A stretch of 64,000 nt of DNA, from contig JAFLBH010000004.1 of assembly GCA_017303905.1 (NCBI GenBank), positions 186,001-250,000 on the forward strand, written 5' to 3'. This stretch comes from Bacteroidota bacterium. Lineage in GTDB: Bacteria > Bacteroidota > Bacteroidia > B-17B0 > Aurantibacillaceae. The notes under the pieces were generated by a model that saw nothing but the letters and a program-made list of their open reading frames with translations, did no database searches and was not told the origin of the DNA. The stretch's first letter is position 1. The number at the start of each line of letters is the position of its first letter. The position numbers and the translations under genes were made by a program. Positions 44,676 through 52,301 of the stretch are shown here, in pieces.

Positions 44676-46251
44676 CTGAAAGGGACTTAGGCTCAAAAAG
44701 AGAACTAAGTCCCTTTTTTATTATAGCAAAATCGCCCGTGTGTCGGGCGATTTGTGCAATTATAAAGTTGATTTCAGAGGTTCGAAATGCCCCGTTTTTC
44801 TTGTCATATACCAAACCGGACGGGAAGAGTAAATTTTGCAATCCCTCCTTTAATGCTATACCGCCATCTTGCCACAGTTGGCGCAGGTTTCGGCATAGAA
44901 TTACAGCTTCATTTATCATTTCTTTGAGGTTCGAAATGGAAATCCCACAAGTCGCCATTTCCTTTCGGATTTTATCAAATTCCTTAGTGTATTTTACCCT
45001 AAAACGGTCGTAGGTTTCCTTGGGCATCTCCTCTTTTATGAAGTGCTTCTCTTCAAGGGTTTCAATATCCTTGGTTAGTTCGACAATTCTCGCCTTAAGG
45101 ATCGCTTCCTTTTCAACGGAGTCTTTATTCAGTTCATGGTAGGTGCTTTCCAATTCAATTTTGATTGCTTCGCTCAGATCAGGCTTTACTTCATATTTCT
45201 CAAGTTCCTCTGAAAACAAACGATGCATTTCTTTTGCGCTTTTATTGCACTTACAGCCGTTTGTTCTGCATTTGTAGTAGTACAAGTTCTTCTTCTTTAC
45301 AATGTAGCCTGTAAATGGCTGATTACAATCCGAGCATTTAATGAAAACCTTAAGTGGAATATTTACATCTTCTGATTTGTGTGGTACTCCGAATTTAGTT
45401 GAAGATGAAATGACTTCATTCACTTTCATAAAGGTTTCCTTAGAGATCATTTTTTCATGCACTCCCTCAACTACTTTTCCATTCAACATTCCGTGTGATA
45501 CTAATCCGCAATAAAATGGGTTGATGAAAATCTTATGCAATTGCTGTTTGTACATTTTCACTCCGATAGCCTGAAGCTTCAAAATAATTTCTTCATTCTT
45601 CATACCCATTAGTTTCCATTCCCACGCTTTTTTAATTTTCTTACCATCCGCATTCACTACAATTTTTCTTTCTCCGTTTGTTCTCACAATATCATAACCC
45701 TGCGGTGGTTTCACAACCCAAATTCCTTTTTCAAATTTGGCTTTCATTCCTGCCATTGCCACTTGCTTTCGTTGTTCGTTATCCCAACGCCCGAATAACA
45801 ATTGCATATCATGAAACAGAACTCCGTTTGGATTAGATGTGTCGATTGGTTCTGTTACAGCTTTAATATGAACTCCATGCTTTTCTCTCAGTTCATCAGC
45901 AATGGAAATAGCTTTACCTCCTGTTCTGCTAAAGCGAGTCATTTTGTAAACCAAGATAGTGCTAATTTTCCCTTTGCTTGTATTTACAAAACTCAGCATT
46001 CGCTGAAACTCTTTCCTCGCATCCGTTTTAGCACTTTCATAAGTATCACCAAACGCTGAAACAATTGTTAGATTATTTCTCTTAGCATATTCCTCAATCG
46101 ATTTGCGTTGAGTTTCCAAAGACTCGTTTTTATCAAATTGCCCTTTGCCCGAAACCCTTGTGTACATAACTGCCAAATTGGATGTGGACTGCTTTACTTC
46201 CCTTTTACCAAAGCGCCCAAACCGGTTTGCTATTATTTGTTCTTCAGTCAT
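44641..46251 (-). CDS. large serine recombinase (integrase) of the island
   Basis: About 536 aa from ATG 46251, chosen because a strong Shine-Dalgarno (AAAGGAGG) lies 6 bp upstream; an upstream ATG at 46320 would bury it. The resolvase domain (AVMYTRVSGKGQF with catalytic Ser, then FSRTGGKAISIADEL) is followed by a recombinase domain (about 170-290), a zinc ribbon with CSDC...CRTNGCKCN (about 315-350) and a coiled coil (about 370-450). It inserts or excises DNA at att sites. The last residues (AEKEGFEPPEV) are the complement of the tRNA-Ser 3' half, so its native 3' end was probably replaced at integration. Confidence 0.92.
   Translation of the reverse strand: MTEEQIIANRFGRFGKREVKQSTSNLAVMYTRVSGKGQFDKNESLETQRKSIEEYAKRNNLTIVSAFGDTYESAKTDARKEFQRMLSFVNTSKGKISTILVYKMTRFSRTGGKAISIADELREKHGVHIKAVTEPIDTSNPNGVLFHDMQLLFGRWDNEQRKQVAMAGMKAKFEKGIWVVKPPQGYDIVRTNGERKIVVNADGKKIKKAWEWKLMGMKNEEIILKLQAIGVKMYKQQLHKIFINPFYCGLVSHGMLNGKVVEGVHEKMISKETFMKVNEVISSSTKFGVPHKSEDVNIPLKVFIKCSDCNQPFTGYIVKKKNLYYYKCRTNGCKCNKSAKEMHRLFSEELEKYEVKPDLSEAIKIELESTYHELNKDSVEKEAILKARIVELTKDIETLEEKHFIKEEMPKETYDRFRVKYTKEFDKIRKEMATCGISISNLKEMINEAVILCRNLRQLWQDGGIALKEGLQNLLFPSGLVYDKKNGAFRTSEINFIIAQIARHTGDFAIIKKGLSSLFEPKSLSAEKEGFEPPEV
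44679..44720 (+). terminator. terminator downstream of tRNA-Ser
   Basis: AAAGGGACTTAG pairs perfectly with CTAAGTCCCTTT and a T run follows. It starts three bases after the tRNA and also lies within the 3' end of the recombinase frame. Confidence 0.8.
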
Positions 46252-46282
46252 TTTTGCCTCCTTTCTTTTAGTATTAATTTTT

Positions 46283-46534
46283 TTATGCTTGTTTTCTGTA
46301 TTCAATTTCCGAAGCATCATTTTCTGTATTCAACAAAATTATTTTTGCTTCACTTGAATCATCGATCTCATGTTTCTTTTTAAATTTTGAAAGATGTTCG
46401 CATATAAGAACAGCCAGTTTTTTGATTGATAATACAATCTTGTTTGCTTGTTCATCGCTTACACTTTCATAACCTTTTATCATTCTTAGTTTTTCAACCG
46501 TTAATCCTTTGCTATTTTCGCTCACACTTTTCAT
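46283..46534 (-). CDS. small protein of unknown function upstream of the recombinase
   Basis: An 83-aa acidic and helical protein with no membrane segment. It reads like a helical bundle (LRMIKGYESVSDEQANKIVLSIKKLAVLICEHLSKF) and carries no recognised motif. Directly upstream of the recombinase (31 bp to its chosen start), it could be a recombination-directionality or regulatory factor, but nothing in the sequence proves this. Not recognised. Confidence 0.55.
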   Translation of the reverse strand: MKSVSENSKGLTVEKLRMIKGYESVSDEQANKIVLSIKKLAVLICEHLSKFKKKHEIDDSSEAKIILLNTENDASEIEYRKQA

Positions 46535-46700
46535 ACACTTTATTCTTCTTACTTTTTGGTTAAAACTATTTTAACGCCTCCCCTTTTTATGTTTCAATAT
46601 ATTGATTATCAATATAGTAGCTAATTTACATACATCTTTTGGAATAAAGAAATGCCCCTAAATCGCCTAAAACTCGCCAATTTCCTGAACTCCTTTTCAA

Positions 46701-47414
46701 CTAGTTTTTGCATACCTCCGGAAACAATTTATTAAATGGCTCTCTCTTAGTACAATCCCTTATGAGATTCAAAATCAAAACATACCTGACTATTGCCGCT
46801 TTATTCAAGGTGAATTTTATGCCTTCTTTATCTCCTTCAAGGGCTCTTGCTAAAGGAAGAAATTGATCGAACAGTTTTATAAAATCATCAATGAATGGAA
46901 AATCATTCGGCAACATTTTAATTTGCTCCGATCTAAGCATTTCTTCTAAGGCCATACTAATAGCCTTAATGGTTTTATAATGAACTTTGCTTTTATAACT
47001 GATTTGGAATAAATTCTCTATTATACAACGAAGCCTTGGGACGAAATAAGAGAAGGCGGGAAAATTATTACTCGTAATCCGACCTCCATTATTTGCATTG
47101 TTAGAAAAATAATTTTTGCCAATGTTTAACGAAATATAACCATGCTGAATTTTGTCTAAAATATCAGGTGTGATGTATTGGTATTCTGCTTCCTCCTTTA
47201 TTACATGCTGTATATTTTTTTGTTCTTCAACTTTAATTGCGATTTCGTTATTTTCAAAACATTGACTTTTAATATCGCTATCGGAAACAAGCTCTAATTT
47301 ATTAGATGAACTAAAATTTCTATTTAGGTAAGCATATTGCTTACAGGTACTACTGCAATATTTCTTAGTACTTCGTTTTCCTTCTATAGGTTTATGGCAA
47401 TGTAAACAGTTCAT
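46701..47414 (-). CDS. zinc-ribbon protein of unknown function
   Basis: A 237-aa protein. The first 30 residues form a zinc-binding knuckle pair: CLHCHKPI (Cys3, Cys6) and KKYCSSTCKQYAY, a layout seen in several small bacterial zinc ribbons. The remainder is helical and basic, with one long amphipathic segment around FSYFVPRLRCIIENLF. No catalytic motif is visible. It follows the 86-aa gene by 11 bp and likely shares its operon. A nucleic-acid-binding role is a reasonable guess for the ribbon, nothing more. Confidence 0.65.
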   Translation of the reverse strand: MNCLHCHKPIEGKRSTKKYCSSTCKQYAYLNRNFSSSNKLELVSDSDIKSQCFENNEIAIKVEEQKNIQHVIKEEAEYQYITPDILDKIQHGYISLNIGKNYFSNNANNGGRITSNNFPAFSYFVPRLRCIIENLFQISYKSKVHYKTIKAISMALEEMLRSEQIKMLPNDFPFIDDFIKLFDQFLPLARALEGDKEGIKFTLNKAAIVRYVLILNLIRDCTKREPFNKLFPEVCKN

Positions 47415-47425
47415 TTTCTTTCATA

Positions 47426-47686
47426 TTAATTAAGTGAAATTTCATCTGGATTTTCTTCTCCATAACGTTGCTCGTTCCATTCGCTTACTGACTCATAAAT
47501 ATTATGCATGGCTGATTTTTGGATTTTGTTCTCTTTAGAATAAGTTAATTCCAAAACAACTTCACCCATTACCTCGTTTGTACCGATAATCTTGTTATTT
47601 AAATTCCCGATTCGTATCATTTTGCATACGTCTAAAAATATTTCAATCGGAATTTTTACGCTTTGTTTTTCTATTGGTGCCTTCAT
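47426..47686 (-). CDS. small protein of unknown function (86 aa)
   Basis: An 86-aa soluble protein with alternating strands and a charged C-terminus (RYGEENPDEISLN). There is no signal or membrane helix. It lies 20 bp after the 136-aa membrane-protein gene and 11 bp before the zinc-ribbon gene, so these three form one minus-strand operon. I do not recognise the family. Confidence 0.55.
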   Translation of the reverse strand: MKAPIEKQSVKIPIEIFLDVCKMIRIGNLNNKIIGTNEVMGEVVLELTYSKENKIQKSAMHNIYESVSEWNEQRYGEENPDEISLN

Positions 47687-47706
47687 TTCACTTGTCTTTT
47701 TAAATT

Positions 47707-48117
47707 TTAACCCTCAAGTTTAAAATGCTTTTTTTTATTTACGCTCTTATAAACTTTTGTCTTCTTGTCCTCTTCCATTGGTATCGTATTTTCATCTTCT
47801 GTATCATCTTCCTCATCACTAATTCCAATGGGTAATGAACGCATGGCTTTAGAAGCAATGAGTTTATTTGTAAGTTCCATTTGCCGGATGAGTTTAGAAA
47901 ATTGTTGATCTCGTTCACTCATCTGTCGTTTATGTTCTTCTTTTAAAGCATCCATATCCTTATTTGCTTTAAATGTTCCAATAAAAAATCCGGCTGCTAA
48001 TCCTGCTACTCCAGTTGTAACTGGATTTTTAATAAAGTCTTGGATTAATTCTATCCAATCCTTTGTTTCATCCTTTTTTTGCTCGTTTTGTTGTTTGTTT
48101 TCTCCGTTATTGCTCAT
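47707..48117 (-). CDS. single-pass membrane protein of unknown function
   Basis: A 136-aa protein. A charged N-terminus rich in Glu, Gln, Asn and Lys leads to one glycine-rich membrane helix (PVTTGVAGLAAGFFIGTF, about 33-50), then a coiled coil (about 53-80) and an acidic tail ending KKKHFKLEG. A strong Shine-Dalgarno (AAGGAGGG) lies upstream of the ATG, unusual here. First gene of the small operon, behind the GTCAATT repeat region. Function unknown; membrane tethering of a complex is possible. Confidence 0.6.
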   Translation of the reverse strand: MSNNGENKQQNEQKKDETKDWIELIQDFIKNPVTTGVAGLAAGFFIGTFKANKDMDALKEEHKRQMSERDQQFSKLIRQMELTNKLIASKAMRSLPIGISDEEDDTEDENTIPMEEDKKTKVYKSVNKKKHFKLEG

Positions 48118-48430
48118 GTTGCCCTCCTTTTTTAGCCATTATTACGGTCAATTACCGTCTACTTTCTCTCTTTGTTTTTGCTTTTACCGTCAATTAGCGT
48201 CTAGTTTATCGTCAATAGTTTATCAATTCCTTATCGTCATTGACGGGAACAAAGTAACGATATGGGTTTGGGATTTGGCTCCTAGTTGGAGCGAAGTGGG
48301 AGATGATTTAATGTAGGAAAGACGGGGCGGAAGGGCAGGATAATGTTTTTGAGATTAACTGCCAATTTTGAGTAAAGAATTGACCAAAATAATTTTTAAA
48401 ATCCGAATAAATAATTTCATTTAAAAGAGT
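48118..48430. promoter_or_regulatory. 313-bp gene-free region with GTCAATT-type operator repeats
   Basis: Between 48145 and 48245 there are GTCAATTACCGTCTA (48147-48161), GTCAATTAGCGTCTA (48189-48203), GTCAATA (48211-48217) and the palindrome CGTCATTGACG (48235-48245). They are variants of the operator TTGACGGAAATTGACAA found at 57749 and 58696. The rest (48250-48430) shows no gene, hairpin or repeat that I can support. Confidence 0.6.
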
Positions 48431-48943
48431 CTAGGGAATTAAGGTCAGGTAATTAAAAATATTTGGTTCAAATGTTCTTATTAAATAATTTAATTTATTT
48501 GAAGGCAATGAGATACTTATACGATCAGGCAAAAGAAAATGGTGTTTTTCTTCTAAAGCACTAGAATAAATGGAAATCCCTTGTTTATTGTATTCAATTA
48601 ATGATTCATCTCTTCTGTAATCTGTATCGGGATAATTATAATCATCAGGAAGATTTGGGGTACATTGATAAAATATATTTTTTGTTGCCCCATTAAAATT
48701 CATTCTAGAAATATCGTTAAATTCATCTTTGCTAAATAGCAGATAAACTTTTTGATTTACCTCTCCATGTCTTTCTACTTCTGAACGAATAACGTGATCA
48801 AGCTCATCACCTTCATTATAATTATATTCGTCATAAAGCAATCGAAAATAAGGAAAGCGATTCCAAACACGTAGTTTTTCTGTTTTTATAATTGTAGAAA
48901 ATTCATAAATCCTCAATACAATTGGAAAAGGTTGTTTTATCAT
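48431..48943 (-). CDS. unknown protein at the end of the Wadjet-nuclease operon
   Basis: A 170-aa soluble protein without membrane segments or cysteine-rich motifs. It is aromatic-rich with an acidic middle (DELDHVIRSEVERHGEVNQ) and Tyr/Asp stretches near residues 98-110. I do not recognise it. It is the last gene of the long minus-strand operon, 11 bp behind xseB, and there is no similar gene elsewhere in the window. Position suggests an accessory role in the same system; the function cannot be read. Confidence 0.6.
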   Translation of the reverse strand: MIKQPFPIVLRIYEFSTIIKTEKLRVWNRFPYFRLLYDEYNYNEGDELDHVIRSEVERHGEVNQKVYLLFSKDEFNDISRMNFNGATKNIFYQCTPNLPDDYNYPDTDYRRDESLIEYNKQGISIYSSALEEKHHFLLPDRISISLPSNKLNYLIRTFEPNIFNYLTLIP

Positions 48944-48954
48944 CTTGTAATCAT

Positions 48955-49143
48955 TTATTTTTTAGAAAGTAATTTTTTTACTTCGCCATCGGTTTGCTTA
49001 AGTTTAGATTGACAAATTTCAATCAGCTCCTTTGCTCTCTCAAGTTTAGCATACAGATTGTCTATTGATACTTTTCCATCTTCAATATCTGAAACAATTT
49101 TTTGAAGTTCCTCTGAAGCCTTTTTATAAGTTAATGTTGCCAT
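48955..49143 (-). CDS. xseB: exodeoxyribonuclease VII small subunit
   Basis: A 62-aa helical-hairpin protein from ATG 49143 (the in-frame TTG 12 bases upstream is less likely). The XseB pattern is clear: SEELQKIVSDIEDGKVSIDNLYAKLERAKELIEICQSKL, with the typical E..L..I...L...... spacing. Several copies of XseB bind the C-terminal helices of XseA in exonuclease VII. It overlaps the end of xseA by 20 bases. Finding it in a defence-type island rather than a housekeeping locus is unusual. Confidence 0.85.
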   Translation of the reverse strand: MATLTYKKASEELQKIVSDIEDGKVSIDNLYAKLERAKELIEICQSKLKQTDGEVKKLLSKK

Positions 49144-50350
49144 TTCTTTTTTCAATTTTAGTTATGTTACTTTCAATAATGCTTGAACTAGTTATTGTTT
49201 TTATTTTGTTCCCGGATTTTAATTGTTTAGTGTCATTCAAAATGTTTCCTTCAAACGTGATTATCGCATATCCTCGAGCCAAAGTATTTTCCGGACTAAA
49301 ATTCTTAACATCTCGAATCAATTGGTTTAAGGTATCCTTTTCGTTTTGGATTAGAAGTTTAAATCCATGCTTAAGTTGCCCATCTAATTCGACTAATTCA
49401 TGTCTTTCAGAATCAATAACTTCCTTGCTTGCATTTGCAATTTGATGTCCTAATTCTACAATAGAATTTTCAAAATCTTTGTTGTGCTCAATAATGCTTT
49501 TCGCTGCCATAGCGGGAACCATAGTGAAAATATTTGCCACCATATCGACAATACTTTTATTTTGTTCGTGACCAATGCCAGTTATAATCGGTAATTTATA
49601 ATTGGCAACGGCTTTACTCAATTCATAATCATCAAAACAAATAAATCCAGTATCATCTCCACCACCACGAATAATGGCAACTGCATCATATTCTTCCCGT
49701 CGTTTATCTATTGCTTGAAGTTGATTCAACATTGATTTAGCCGCTTCATTTCCTTGCATGATAGCAGGAAAATCGGTTAAAGTAAATTTATACCCATATT
49801 TATTTTCAAGAAGAGCTGCTTTAAAATCGGAATAACCCTTTGTATTTACAGAAGAAATTAGTGCGATTCTTTGTATAACAGATGGACGATCTAATTTTTT
49901 ATTATTGGTTTCGTAAATGCCGGGCTCAATTAGTCTAATTACTTTTTCTTTTTCAAGCCTTATCAATGTTTTAAGTTTCTCATCCTGAATTTTACCGAGA
50001 GTATAATTATGATCGATAGAATTCATTATTAATGATAAACCATAAATCGGATGTAACTCAACTTTCACTTTTAATAAAACTTCAATTCCGTTTTCAAATT
50101 TAAGCCCAGTTTTTCTCTCAAATTCCGTTAGCTGATAAACACTTCCTCTAAAAATACATGTCTTTATTTCCGCAGTAATAACTCCATTCCTCCTTTCAAT
50201 TAATCGAGGATATAGATGTTTGTTGGGTTCGATTCCATTATAATTAGATATCTCACCAATAACATAAAAATATGTATTCAGATTAGCATCTAGAACCCCT
50301 TTCACCAATGAAATAAGTTCAGAGAGCCTATATTGTTTATTTTCTTCCAT
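49124..50350 (-). CDS. xseA: exodeoxyribonuclease VII large subunit
   Basis: A 408-aa XseA. The N-terminal OB-fold (about 5-120) includes YFYVIGEISNYNG. The catalytic domain has the TKGYSDFKAAL segment (Asp175), AIIRGGGDD (Arg228) and GIGHEQNKSIVDMVAN (His261). Aligned to E. coli XseA by spacing (R to H 33, H to the next site 3), the fourth conserved acid Asp241 is Asn264 here, and the rest of that motif (usually ETDFTIAD) is altered. The C-terminal helices that hold XseB are present but short. ExoVII degrades single-stranded DNA from either end. It starts 1 bp after the exonuclease gene. Confidence 0.88.
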   Translation of the reverse strand: MEENKQYRLSELISLVKGVLDANLNTYFYVIGEISNYNGIEPNKHLYPRLIERRNGVITAEIKTCIFRGSVYQLTEFERKTGLKFENGIEVLLKVKVELHPIYGLSLIMNSIDHNYTLGKIQDEKLKTLIRLEKEKVIRLIEPGIYETNNKKLDRPSVIQRIALISSVNTKGYSDFKAALLENKYGYKFTLTDFPAIMQGNEAAKSMLNQLQAIDKRREEYDAVAIIRGGGDDTGFICFDDYELSKAVANYKLPIITGIGHEQNKSIVDMVANIFTMVPAMAAKSIIEHNKDFENSIVELGHQIANASKEVIDSERHELVELDGQLKHGFKLLIQNEKDTLNQLIRDVKNFSPENTLARGYAIITFEGNILNDTKQLKSGNKIKTITSSSIIESNITKIEKRNGNINL

Positions 50351-50351
50351 A

Positions 50352-51443
50352 TTAAAAACTAACTTCTTTTAAATGTAGGTATTCAAATAATTTAAATGTT
50401 GTAATAATATCTTGTTTATTATGGTCTATGATTGGAATAACAGTACCAATATTGCCAGTTGACATGTATGCACTATAAAAAGACGGAACAAGAAATCCAG
50501 GAACATCTCCTCTTCTATGATGTCCCAATATTTCGCTTTCTAATGTTTTTAATTTGTAATCATAACAAACACCATCAAAAGCCCGTTTGCAAAAATAATA
50601 CATGTCAAAATGGGCATGATCTATTAGAAGGTCTATTCCTAAAGAATTTGCCCTTGACTTAATTAGAGGCACATCAAAAGAAGCTCCATTATAAGTAAGC
50701 AAAACGTTTTTACCTTTCAGATAATCTTTAAGGTGAAAGAAGATTGCACCTTCCTCATCTAAATCTCTAGCTAATAGTTGATCTACATTAAATTTCCCAT
50801 CTCTCATGTAACCAATTCCAATAAGAAATGCCGGGCTATTGAAACCTAATGTTTCCAAATCAATCACAATAAAATCTTCAGGATTAAAAAAACTTGAAAC
50901 TGAAAATCCGGTAGTATTGTATTTGGGGTAATCATTTCTTCGCCTTACCCATTTATGAATTGAATGCCCATCATGGTTATCTATAATTGATAAAAGCTCC
51001 TTTGCTTTAAATTGAAATTTATGATGACTCAATAAATCTTCGATCTTTTTATAACCGAAAGTTTTTAATTCTTTTTCCTTTAACTTTGCTATTCCATCAA
51101 TTAGGGTAAGCTCAGCGTACAATAAATTTTTAGCTGATTCTTTATTTACAACAGGAAAATCAATTTGTTCAGTATTTGTAATTAAATAAAATGATCCTTC
51201 TTTATTCTTGACCTCTTGGCCGAATAAATATTTTTCAAGTTTTATTCCTTTAAAATGCTTTTGGTATTTTCTTTCATCATAGCCGAATTTAGAATAGTCA
51301 ATACTTTTTAAGGTTGAAGGCGCAGGAGATTTCTTTTTAGTAATCTTCTTTACAGTAACTGTCTTTGGCTTTGCCTGACGAGGATTTTTGGCGGTTTTGC
51401 TACCAACTTTAATTACTTTTTTACCTTTGACTAACTTTCCCAT
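50352..51443 (-). CDS. YprB/RNase H-like DEDD exonuclease
   Basis: A 363-aa protein. The first 45 residues are a basic, disordered tail (Lys-rich; KVIKVGSKTAKNPRQAKPK). About 105-155 resembles a helix-hairpin-helix segment. A YprB-type RNase H-fold domain covers about 188-360. The four DEDD acids are visible: Asp195 and Glu197 in VIDLETLGF, Asp257 in YNGASFDVP and Asp345 in HNKQD. Such proteins are predicted single-strand nucleases. It starts 3 bp after jetD and ends 1 bp before xseA, so it belongs to the same operon. A DNA-trimming role after JetD cutting is an inference. Confidence 0.85.
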   Translation of the reverse strand: MGKLVKGKKVIKVGSKTAKNPRQAKPKTVTVKKITKKKSPAPSTLKSIDYSKFGYDERKYQKHFKGIKLEKYLFGQEVKNKEGSFYLITNTEQIDFPVVNKESAKNLLYAELTLIDGIAKLKEKELKTFGYKKIEDLLSHHKFQFKAKELLSIIDNHDGHSIHKWVRRRNDYPKYNTTGFSVSSFFNPEDFIVIDLETLGFNSPAFLIGIGYMRDGKFNVDQLLARDLDEEGAIFFHLKDYLKGKNVLLTYNGASFDVPLIKSRANSLGIDLLIDHAHFDMYYFCKRAFDGVCYDYKLKTLESEILGHHRRGDVPGFLVPSFYSAYMSTGNIGTVIPIIDHNKQDIITTFKLFEYLHLKEVSF

Positions 51444-51446
51444 TGC

Positions 51447-52301
51447 TTAGTTATTAATAAATATTTCCTGTTCTAATCCCTTTTTATATTTGTCAATAAG
51501 TGCAATTAACTTTATAATTTCTTTTTCTGTAATTTGTTTTTTATCAGGCCTTCTTTCTAGTTGCCTATTATATAACTCTCTATTTCCATTAGTTTTTAAT
51601 AAACTTTCGATATAATCTGGAATAAAAAATGAGGCTTTTTCATTCAAGTGCTTTTTATATTCATTAAGATAAATATTAATCCCCTCAAAGTCGAAATCTC
51701 CGAAGTGCATATATTTATTGGGAATCCGTCCTAACCACTTTACTAAGTCCTTATTTTGCGGATATCGAGACACAAACAGTGGAGAAATATTTTTGAATAA
51801 GGATTTCTGCTTTTGTATTTCTTTAAAATTTTCCGGGTTTTCAATTCCGACAATTGTTATGTTGGCCGGAACTTTTAAATGCTCATAATCATATATAAAA
51901 GTGTATGTTCCTTCTAAAGGATTAATTATAAATGACTTATCAGAAAGAAGCGCATCAATTGGTTGATAGCAATTAACTAGAAATCCTTTAAATGTCCTAA
52001 CCTGCTTTAACTTGGAATCCGAACTTATTAAAACTGATTCATTTCTTGTTCCTGTATCATTTTTTTGATACTCAATATAATTTTCTAAACTGGAAATTCC
52101 AAAGTGATTCGCAATGTATGCAGTTAAACTTTCCGGCTTATTTACATAATACATTCGTTGACTTTTACCAATATTTCTAACTTGTATTACACCATCCTCT
52201 ATTAATCCGGCTATTACAGCATGTTTGAGTTTACTTGATGGTATTTCTACCTTATCAAGCATCTGTTTTAATTTTTTCGCTATGTTCAATGGTAAAGTCA
52301 T
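51447..52301 (-). CDS. jetD: Wadjet JetD-like Toprim nuclease
   Basis: A 284-aa protein. The N-terminal part has winged-helix-type helices (KLKQMLDKVEIPSSKLKHAVI). A Toprim domain follows: Glu154 in VGIENPENF, Asp202 and Asp204 in GDFDFEG, and a C-terminal LEQE. JetD is the endonuclease subunit of Wadjet, which cuts plasmids after the JetABC motor has measured the circle. It is shorter than the roughly 400 residues I would expect, chiefly at the N-terminus. It overlaps jetC by four bases (ATGA). Confidence 0.88.
   Translation of the reverse strand: MTLPLNIAKKLKQMLDKVEIPSSKLKHAVIAGLIEDGVIQVRNIGKSQRMYYVNKPESLTAYIANHFGISSLENYIEYQKNDTGTRNESVLISSDSKLKQVRTFKGFLVNCYQPIDALLSDKSFIINPLEGTYTFIYDYEHLKVPANITIVGIENPENFKEIQKQKSLFKNISPLFVSRYPQNKDLVKWLGRIPNKYMHFGDFDFEGINIYLNEYKKHLNEKASFFIPDYIESLLKTNGNRELYNRQLERRPDKKQITEKEIIKLIALIDKYKKGLEQEIFINN

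Noticed and set aside
46701-48117. Small genes next to the recombinase as a toxin-antitoxin pair
   Set aside because: None shows a recognisable toxin or antitoxin motif; the zinc ribbon and membrane helix alone do not support the call.
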